Assembly (NCBI GenBank): GCA_035293845.1
Contig: DATGMB010000200.1
Span: 1 to 6,957 of the forward strand
Direction of reading: 5' to 3'
DNA length: 6,957 nt
From: DATGMB01 sp035293845
GTDB taxonomy: Bacteria > Acidobacteriota > Terriglobia > Bryobacterales > Bryobacteraceae
The notes beneath the pieces are model-generated. The model searched no databases and had not been told where the DNA came from. It saw only the letters and a program-made list of their open reading frames with translations. Shown here in pieces: positions 5,807 through 6,957 of the stretch (its first letter is position 1; the number at the start of each line of letters is the position of its first letter). The translations under genes were made by a program, and so were the position numbers.

Positions 5807-6957
5807 CCTGGAATATCCATACCAAGGCCGTCCATTCGGGCGACCGCAAGAGACGCGGCGCCCAGACGCCCGTCACCACCCCCATCGTCACCGCATCGAG
5901 CTTCTTTGCCGATTCCATGGAGGAGCTCGACCGCATCTTCTCCCATGAGGAGGAAGGCTACTGCTACGCGCGTTACCACAGCCCTTCCGCCGCCGCGCTT
6001 GAAGAGCTGCTGGCCGCGCTCGAAGGCGGCCATGGCGCCCTGGCCTGCGCCTCCGGCATGACCGCGCTTCAGGTGGCGCTCGGCACCGCCATCATGGACC
6101 GCCGCCGGTCCATCCTCGCCGCCACAGCGCTGTACGGCGCCACGGTCGGCCTGCTCAATAATGTATTCGACCCCGCCGGCGTCGCGATCCGCTACGCCGA
6201 TGTGTGGGACCTGGACGCCTTTCGCGCCGCGGTCGATGAAGCCAAGCCCGGCTGCATCCTCGTCGAGACGGTTTCCAACCCCCTGTTGCGTGTGCCGCGG
6301 CTCGATGCCATCGCGGAAATCGCCGCCGCCTCCGGAGCGGCGCTGGTCGTCGACAATACCTTCGCCACGCCGCTGCTCGTGCGGCCGATCGAGCTCGGCG
6401 CACACTTTTGCGTCCATAGCGTCACCAAGTATCTCGCCGGCCACGGCGATGTGCTCGGCGGCGCCGTCATCACGGATGCCGCGCATTACGAACCGCTGCG
6501 CGCCTATTCCCGCATCGCCGGCCCCGTCCTCGGCCCGTTCGAGTGCTACCTGACCATGCGCGGCATCAAGACCTTCCCGCTCCGCATGGAGCGCCAGTGC
6601 GCCAACGCCTGCCGCATCGCGCAATGGCTGGCCGGGCATCCGCGCGTCGACCGCGTCTATTTCCCTTCCGACCCCGCGCACCCGGACGCCGCCGCGATCC
6701 GCCGCCTGTTCCCAGCTAATCTCTACGGCGCCATGGTGAGCTTCGAAGTGAAGGATGCCGGCCGCGCCGAGATCTTCCGCTTCATGGATGCCCTGAAGAT
6801 GATCGTCCGCGCGACATCCCTGGGCGACGTCCACAGCATGATGCTCTATCCGGTGATGAGCTCCCACCGCGACGTCGCGCCCAAGCACCGCGAGCGCATG
6901 GGCATCCGCGATAACCTCGTGCGGCTGTCGGTAGGGATCGAGGCCGCCGAGGACATC
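5803..6957 (+). CDS. PLP-dependent Cys/Met metabolism enzyme (transsulfuration family), partial at right edge
   Basis: A fold-type I PLP enzyme of the Cys_Met_Meta_PP family, which includes cystathionine gamma-synthase, the cystathionine lyases, methionine gamma-lyase and O-acylhomoserine sulfhydrylases. 385 codons are present and the frame is open at the window end; with family lengths near 390-400 only the last few residues are missing. PLP contacts are visible: Y55-x-R57 from the neighbouring subunit, S84-G-M86 for the phosphate, Y111 for ring stacking, D184-N-T, and S206-V-T-K209 with K209 as the Schiff-base lysine. R374 in LVRLSVGIE should bind the substrate carboxylate. The segment after Y-x-R is HSPS where most relatives have an NPT. 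SLGDVHSMMLYPVMSSHRD near 339-357 suits the lyase/synthase group but does not settle the reaction. The ATG overlaps the cysS stop; purine-rich GGAAGAG (5793-5799) precedes it. Pairing with cysS suggests a role in cysteine or homocysteine turnover; the exact substrate is undetermined. Confidence 0.93.
   Translation, partial: MTWNIHTKAVHSGDRKRRGAQTPVTTPIVTASSFFADSMEELDRIFSHEEEGYCYARYHSPSAAALEELLAALEGGHGALACASGMTALQVALGTAIMDRRRSILAATALYGATVGLLNNVFDPAGVAIRYADVWDLDAFRAAVDEAKPGCILVETVSNPLLRVPRLDAIAEIAAASGAALVVDNTFATPLLVRPIELGAHFCVHSVTKYLAGHGDVLGGAVITDAAHYEPLRAYSRIAGPVLGPFECYLTMRGIKTFPLRMERQCANACRIAQWLAGHPRVDRVYFPSDPAHPDAAAIRRLFPANLYGAMVSFEVKDAGRAEIFRFMDALKMIVRATSLGDVHSMMLYPVMSSHRDVAPKHRERMGIRDNLVRLSVGIEAAEDI

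Noticed and set aside
5302..6888. Minus-strand open frame of 528 codons spanning the end of cysS and the PLP enzyme
   Set aside because: It crosses two well-supported plus-strand genes and yields a low-complexity His/Gly/Ala/Asp-rich product; its length is explained by absence of antisense stops in G+C-rich coding DNA.
1..6957. CRISPR array, tRNA or rRNA gene, insertion sequence or toxin-antitoxin pair
   Set aside because: No regularly spaced direct repeats, cloverleaf-like sequence, transposase motifs or small toxin-like gene pair were seen on either strand.

Overview
This is a G+C-rich bacterial chromosomal segment with tightly packed genes and strong G/C preference at third codon positions. 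The gene content, the style of the proteins and the short hairpin repeats between genes would fit an Acidobacteriota-like (Solibacter/Bryobacter-type) soil bacterium. That placement is an impression from the sequence, not a demonstrated one.

Layout, left to right. (1) Positions 19-648, plus strand: a small cysteine-rich DUF3079-type protein followed after 6 bases by an unrecognised, probably exported protein with four cysteines. (2) Positions 750-1511, minus strand: a class I SAM-dependent methyltransferase, convergent with the first pair. (3) Positions 1512-2054: 543 bases with no confident gene, only a weak open frame and two short inverted repeats. (4) Positions 2055-3658, minus strand: uppS (isoprenyl transferase) then cdsA (phosphatidate cytidylyltransferase), joined by a 4-base ATGA overlap. 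(5) Positions 3659-3803: a hairpin-rich spacer with interspersed-repeat-like sequence. (6) Positions 3804-4148, minus strand: a single-domain PilZ protein with an intact c-di-GMP-binding signature. (7) Positions 4149-4405: a divergent intergenic region holding two inverted repeats. (8) Positions 4406-6957, plus strand: cysS (cysteinyl-tRNA synthetase) overlapping by ATGA with a PLP-dependent Cys/Met-metabolism enzyme that runs off the right edge of the window and so has no stop codon here.

How the genes relate. uppS and cdsA supply envelope precursors: undecaprenyl diphosphate for the wall lipid carrier and CDP-diacylglycerol for phospholipids. Their coupling is a classic bacterial arrangement, but the usual neighbours (frr/pyrH upstream, dxr/rseP downstream) are absent from the adjoining sequence. 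The cysS plus transsulfuration-type pair plausibly links sulfur amino acid turnover with charging of tRNA-Cys. The PilZ gene lies upstream of uppS on the same strand, but 145 bases with two hairpins separate them.

I found no CRISPR array, tRNA or rRNA gene, transposase, phage gene or toxin-antitoxin pair. Most of the window is ordinary housekeeping sequence and I do not see a convincing new system. The least explained parts are the left-edge cysteine-rich pair, the 1512-2054 stretch and the repeat cluster at 3701-3786.
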